This document shows positions 60,703 through 64,000 of a DNA stretch of 64,000 nt, piece after piece. The notes under the pieces were generated by a model, which saw only the letters and a list, made by a program, of their open reading frames with translations, was not told the DNA's origin and ran no database searches. The stretch lies in the NCBI RefSeq assembly GCF_900292035.1, contig NZ_OMPO01000003.1, forward strand, positions 248,001 to 312,000, read 5' to 3'. Source of the DNA: Blastococcus sp. Marseille-P5729. GTDB lineage: Bacteria; Actinomycetota; Actinomycetes; Mycobacteriales; Antricoccaceae. The position numbers were made by a program, and so were the translations under genes. Positions within the stretch are counted from its first letter, which is position 1. The number at the start of each line of letters is the position of its first letter.

Positions 60703-60755
60703 CACGGCAACCCCTCCGCCGATGACGTGCTCCACTGCCCCGCAGAACCAGGAAA

Positions 60756-61907
60756 CTACTGGCGGACGTCGCGGAAGGGCACGTCCTTCGACTGGTCGGC
60801 CTCCTTGCGCAGGCCGAGCATCCGCTCGCTGATGATGTTGCGCTGGATCTGGTCGGTGCCGCCGCCGATCGAGGTGAAATAGGCATCCAGGGTGAAGAAG
60901 TTCGCCACCTCGGCGTCGCTCGGCGGGTCAGTGCGGTCGTCGTACAACGTCGGCGCGCCGATGATGTCGCGGCGTAGCCCGGCGGTGCCGTGCAGGATGC
61001 GCGACATCATCAGCTTGCCCAGGGACATCGCGGCAGCGTCCTGCCCGCGGCCTTCGGCGGCGTACCGCGCAGCGTTGAGCCGGGCGGCGGTGCGCTCGGC
61101 ATAGATGTCGGCCAAAGCCTGCACGGTGGCCGGATCGTCGAGCTTGTCATGGCGCTCGGCGAGGTCGATTAGGTCATCCGAGGTGCCGACATAGCGCGGG
61201 TCGTCGGCGCGGGAGCCGACTCCGCGGGCGCCCATGACCAGTCGCTCGTAGCCGAGCGCGGTCATCAGGGTGAGCCAGCCGGCGTCCACCTCGCCCAGCC
61301 GATTGGCGTCGTCCACGAACGCGTCGGTCAGGAACACCTCGTTGAAGTGCGCGTCGCCGGTGATCTGCACCAGGGGACGGACCTCGATGCCGTCCTGCTT
61401 CATCGGGATGACGAAGAAGCTCATGCCGCGGTGCTTCGGGACGTCGACGTTGGTGCGGGCGGCGAGCAGGCCGTAGGTCGCCTCGCGCGCTCCAGAGGTC
61501 CAGACCTTCTGGCCGTTGACGCGCCACTGGTCGCCCTCGCGGACTGCGCTCGTGCGCAGGCTCGCGAGGTCCGATCCGGCTCCCGGCTCGGAGTACAGCA
61601 GGCAGCCGGTGATCGATTCGGTGAGCAGGTCCCGCAGATAGCTGCGCTTGAGCTCCTCCGAGCCAAGCTCGTAGATCACCCGCGCATGCAGGTGGTCGCG
61701 GTCGAGGCGGCCGGGTGCGCCGACTCGCGCGAACTCCTCGCCGACCACCTCGGCGTCCGCCGCCGACAGCCCGCGGCCGAACCAGTCCGTGCTCCAGGTC
61801 GGCGCCAACCAGCCGGAGTCGACCGCGCGCTCGCGGAACTCCTTCGTGCTGCTGCCGGGCTCCCAGGTCTCGGCGAGCCACTGGCGTACTTCGTCGCGGA
61901 TACTCAT
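60756..61907 (-). CDS. Acyl-CoA dehydrogenase family protein (larger, active-type subunit)
   Basis: 383-residue FAD-dependent acyl-CoA dehydrogenase. Middle-domain motif CLLYSEPGAGSDLASLRTSA (about 117-136), VNGQKVWTSGARE, and C-terminal FTSIGGGTDQIQRNIISERMLGL. The pair with the next gene resembles the heteromeric FadE sets (ChsE-type, alpha2beta2) of mycobacteria that act on steroid side-chain or branched CoA esters. The ATG at 61907 overlaps the stop of the upstream gene (ATGA), supporting a fixed complex. No other catabolic genes are adjacent, so the substrate is open. Confidence 0.9.
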   Translation of the reverse strand: MSIRDEVRQWLAETWEPGSSTKEFRERAVDSGWLAPTWSTDWFGRGLSAADAEVVGEEFARVGAPGRLDRDHLHARVIYELGSEELKRSYLRDLLTESITGCLLYSEPGAGSDLASLRTSAVREGDQWRVNGQKVWTSGAREATYGLLAARTNVDVPKHRGMSFFVIPMKQDGIEVRPLVQITGDAHFNEVFLTDAFVDDANRLGEVDAGWLTLMTALGYERLVMGARGVGSRADDPRYVGTSDDLIDLAERHDKLDDPATVQALADIYAERTAARLNAARYAAEGRGQDAAAMSLGKLMMSRILHGTAGLRRDIIGAPTLYDDRTDPPSDAEVANFFTLDAYFTSIGGGTDQIQRNIISERMLGLRKEADQSKDVPFRDVRQ

Positions 61908-63031
61908 GCGCGGGCCTCCTCGATGCTCGGGGCGCCGCTGGCCAGCAGCGCGACATAGTCGGACTTCAGCCGGGCCGGGTCGCCGAGCAGGTGCCGGTTG
62001 GATTCCGCCCGGCGGCGGTAGAGGTGCGGGGTGGTCTCGACGGTGAAGCCGATCCCGCCGTACACCTGGATGCCGGTGGCGGCGACGTCGACGAACCGCT
62101 CCGCGCAGTAGAAAGACGCCGTGGCGACGAGCTCGGCGGCGTCCGGCTCGTCCGCGACCTGCGAGTCGGTCGCCAGGCGGGCGACCGACAGGGCCGATTC
62201 CGCGTTGACGAAGGCGTCCGCCAGCAGGTGCTTGATCGCCTGGAAGCTGCCGATCTCGCGGCCGAACTGCACGCGCTGCTTGGCGTAGTCGGTGGCAACG
62301 CGCAGCGCGGCCACCGCGCCGCCGGCGCTCTCGGCCGCGAGTGCGAGGCGGCCGGCGGTGAGCATCGCCTCGAACGCCGCGCGTCCGCGGTCGCCTCGCG
62401 CGAGAGTGACGGCAGGTGCGGAGGCCGCTGTGACGTCGGCCAGGCCCCGCGTGAGGTCGAACGAGGCGCGAGGGGTGATGGTCAGGTCGGCGGCCTCGAC
62501 GGCGGCGATCTGCTCGCCACCTGCCCCGACCAGTAGGACGACGTCCGCGATGTCGGCGTCGATCACGTACCGCCGCTGGGCGTCGACCCGATCGGCGTCG
62601 AAGGCCCACAGCGGAGCATCGCTCGCGCTGCCGGTCTGATCCTCGGCCCATGCGACCGTGGCGATCGCGCCCTCCGCGATGCGCCGCAGCAGACCGGCGG
62701 CGTCGTCGGATTCTTCGGTCAGCGCGTTCAGCAGTGCCGGGGCTAGCACCCCGGAGGCCAGGAAGGGGACGGCGGCCACGTGCTCGCCGAGTGTTTCGGC
62801 GACACGCCCGGCCTCGACGAGCGTTGCCCCATCACCGCCATGCTCCTCGGCGACCAGCAGGGCGCCGACACCGAGTTCGCTGACGAGTGCCCGCCAGCCG
62901 GCCTGGGCAGCCTCGGCATCCCGCACCTCACCGGGGCGGGCCCGCGTCGGGTCGGGCAGTCGCTCCTTGCAGAACGACCGGATCGTCGTGGCGAGCTCGT
63001 CGAGCTCGCTGGGTGGGGTGGCGGCAGTCAT
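61904..63031 (-). CDS. Acyl-CoA dehydrogenase family protein (partner subunit)
   Basis: 375-residue acyl-CoA dehydrogenase-fold protein. The N-terminal domain has LGVGALLVAEEHGGDGATLVEAG; the C-terminal four-helix bundle has YAKQRVQFGREIGSFQAIKHLLAD (about 252-275) and IQVYGGIGFTVETTPHLYRRR near the end. The central barrel is degenerate compared with its partner (no clear SEPGAGSD), as in the second subunit of heteromeric FadE complexes. First gene of the two-gene operon. A TGACxxGTCA palindrome lies 40 bases upstream. Confidence 0.88.
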   Translation of the reverse strand: MTAATPPSELDELATTIRSFCKERLPDPTRARPGEVRDAEAAQAGWRALVSELGVGALLVAEEHGGDGATLVEAGRVAETLGEHVAAVPFLASGVLAPALLNALTEESDDAAGLLRRIAEGAIATVAWAEDQTGSASDAPLWAFDADRVDAQRRYVIDADIADVVLLVGAGGEQIAAVEAADLTITPRASFDLTRGLADVTAASAPAVTLARGDRGRAAFEAMLTAGRLALAAESAGGAVAALRVATDYAKQRVQFGREIGSFQAIKHLLADAFVNAESALSVARLATDSQVADEPDAAELVATASFYCAERFVDVAATGIQVYGGIGFTVETTPHLYRRRAESNRHLLGDPARLKSDYVALLASGAPSIEEARA

Positions 63032-63070
63032 CGGAGCCTCCGAGTGTGAAAACCGGCAGTGCCCGCGATT

Positions 63071-63082
63071 CTGACACGTCAG
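63071..63082. promoter_or_regulatory. Candidate operator upstream of acyl-CoA dehydrogenase operon
   Basis: CTGACACGTCAG has perfect five-base arms and lies 40-51 bases before the start of the operon; GTCA follows again at 63080-63085. The size suits a TetR-family site. The remaining 200 bases up to the gltX stop hold no recognised gene. Confidence 0.4.
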
Positions 63083-63285
63083 TCAACTTCTGCCGAGCCC
63101 GGGTGAGCGACAGTGTCTCCATCATGCGGAGTGCGCGTGTCAACTCTTCGCGTACCCGCCGACCGGGAGAGGCATTCCATGGTGGTCGTCGAACGAAGCG
63201 AGGAACGAGCGGAGTGGAGACGTCCGCAGGTCCGTGTGAAGGCCGCCATCGCGGGTGCTGCCGTCGCATCCCACCGGCCAGCGGG

Positions 63286-64000
63286 TTAGAGCGTCTCGCG
63301 GAAGCGGCGGAGGCGGGCAAGCGTGGACTCGCGGCCGAGCAGCTCCATGGACTCGAACAGCGGCGGCGACACTCGCGAGCCGGTCACGCCGACGCGCAGC
63401 GGCCCGAAGGCGAGCTTGGGCTTGATGCCGAGGCCGTCGACGACTGCCTCGCGCAGCGCCGCCTCGATGGACGGTGAATCCCAGGCCGAGACGTCCTCCA
63501 GTGCGGTGATCGCGGCATCGAGCACCGCCGGCGAGTCGTTATTGAGCGCCTTCGATATGTCGTCCGCGAACTCGATCTCGTCGTCCGGCGTGAACAGGAA
63601 CTGCAGTTTGGGCAGTGCCTCCGACAACAGCACGAGACGCTCCTGGATCAGCGGGGCGGCACCCAGCAGCAGCTCGACCTGCTCGGCGGAGGGCGTCCAT
63701 GCACCCGTGTAGGCGTAGTGCTCGACGATCCGATCCGTGAGCTGCTCGGCGCTCAGCGACCGGATGTAGTGGCCGTTGAGCCAGTCGAGCTTCTTCAGGT
63801 CGAAGATCGGCCCTACCGTGTTGACCTTCGCCCAGTCGAAGCCCTCGACGAAGTCCTCGAAGGTCGCGACCTCGGTATCGCCCTCGACCGGCGGGTAGGC
63901 GAGCAGCTGCAGGAAGGTGCGCAGCGCCTCGGGCAGGTAGCCCTGCTCGCGGAACCAGGTCAGCCGCGCCGCCGGGTTCTTGCGCTTGGAGATCTTCGAC
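63286..64000 (-). CDS. gltX: Glutamyl-tRNA synthetase, 3' part (5' end outside window)
   Basis: C-terminal 237 codons of a class I glutamyl-tRNA synthetase, open to the right edge of the window. The first residues contain the KMSKS-type loop as SKISKRKNPAARL, followed by REQGYLPEALRTFLQLLAYPP, FDLKKLDWLNGHYI and, at the end, GVTGSRVSPPLFESMELLGRESTLARL, which is diagnostic of GltX. KISKR replaces the commoner KLSKR. It charges tRNA-Glu. No tRNA gene lies beside it in the window. Confidence 0.95.
   Translation of the reverse strand, partial: SKISKRKNPAARLTWFREQGYLPEALRTFLQLLAYPPVEGDTEVATFEDFVEGFDWAKVNTVGPIFDLKKLDWLNGHYIRSLSAEQLTDRIVEHYAYTGAWTPSAEQVELLLGAAPLIQERLVLLSEALPKLQFLFTPDDEIEFADDISKALNNDSPAVLDAAITALEDVSAWDSPSIEAALREAVVDGLGIKPKLAFGPLRVGVTGSRVSPPLFESMELLGRESTLARLRRFRETL

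Noticed and set aside
60513-60755. Branched-chain amino-acid leader peptide before ilvD
   Set aside because: An IYPLLLRRI stretch is readable near the hairpin at 60675, but that frame has no start codon of its own here and runs in from the neighbouring gene. The hairpin is better explained as a terminator.
63180-63230. CGAACGAAGCGAGGAACGAG repeat as a mobile element
   Set aside because: Short purine-rich repeats of this type are common in intergenic actinobacterial DNA. There is only one copy here and no flanking duplication.
1-64000. tRNA, rRNA, CRISPR array, insertion sequence or prophage
   Set aside because: No cloverleaf with a plausible anticodon and TΨC arm, no regularly spaced repeats, and no transposase, integrase or phage gene was seen in reading the window.

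Overview
The window is a high-GC, gene-dense actinobacterial chromosome segment (Actinomycetota). Lineage markers are a GTP-type PEP carboxykinase, an EspI-like Pro-rich MinD/ParA ATPase, a PAC2 protein, IniA/IniC-like dynamin GTPases, an MT0933-type antitoxin, NDMA-dependent alcohol dehydrogenases, and a sulfur-type leader peptide of the kind known in streptomycetes and mycobacteria. The order cannot be fixed from sequence alone; a relative of Geodermatophilales or Mycobacteriales is plausible. Both edges cut genes: mnhE at the left, gltX at the right.

Layout. 1-1.1 kb: end of an Mrp/Mnh cation antiporter operon. 1.2-11.3 kb: an oxidative/detoxification region with arylamine N-acetyltransferase, an SDR plus Zn-dehydrogenase pair, two paralogous NDMA-dependent alcohol dehydrogenases, a phosphotriesterase-like hydrolase and an MMPL exporter; a decayed PaaI-type thioesterase lies between the dehydrogenases. 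11.4-20.7 kb: phosphoglucomutase, MgtE, DUF3224, a siderophore-interacting flavoprotein, an orphan molybdenum hydroxylase large subunit, a CoA-transferase and an asparaginase, plus the C-terminal remnant of an aromatic hydroxylase. 20.9-30.3 kb: transporters, a PadR-ABC operon whose permease carries an in-frame amber codon inside a perfect hairpin, PAC2 and pckG.

30.6-39.3 kb holds the most unusual unit: a tail-anchored Hsp70-like ATPase, two different dynamin-like GTPases and a GrpE-like protein in one tightly coupled operon, divergent from the EspI-like ATPase. It looks like a membrane-remodelling or envelope system with its own chaperone-type cycle; its function is not known to me. 39.5-46.9 kb: MFS exporter, PfkB kinase, membrane alpha/beta-hydrolase, small antitoxin-like protein, acylphosphatase, aminotransferase and a saccharopine-dehydrogenase-like reductase.

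47.0-54.7 kb is a single seven-gene operon (oligopeptide-type ABC transporter, flavin monooxygenase, CMD and AhpD-like proteins). Within its transporter and redox blocks the genes overlap by ATGA; only the step into the monooxygenase gene leaves a short gap. An unannotated 25-codon leader peptide with the RRHVD motif and Cys codons precedes it. I infer cysteine/sulfur control and a role in organosulfur uptake and oxidation. 54.7-64 kb: SGNH hydrolase, LolD/FtsX-type ABC exporter, ilvD, a two-subunit acyl-CoA dehydrogenase pair and gltX.

Intergenic regions are rich in long inverted repeats, including a perfect 54-bp palindrome and a recurring CCACCTGCGGTG arm. No tRNA, rRNA, CRISPR array, insertion sequence or prophage was recognised.
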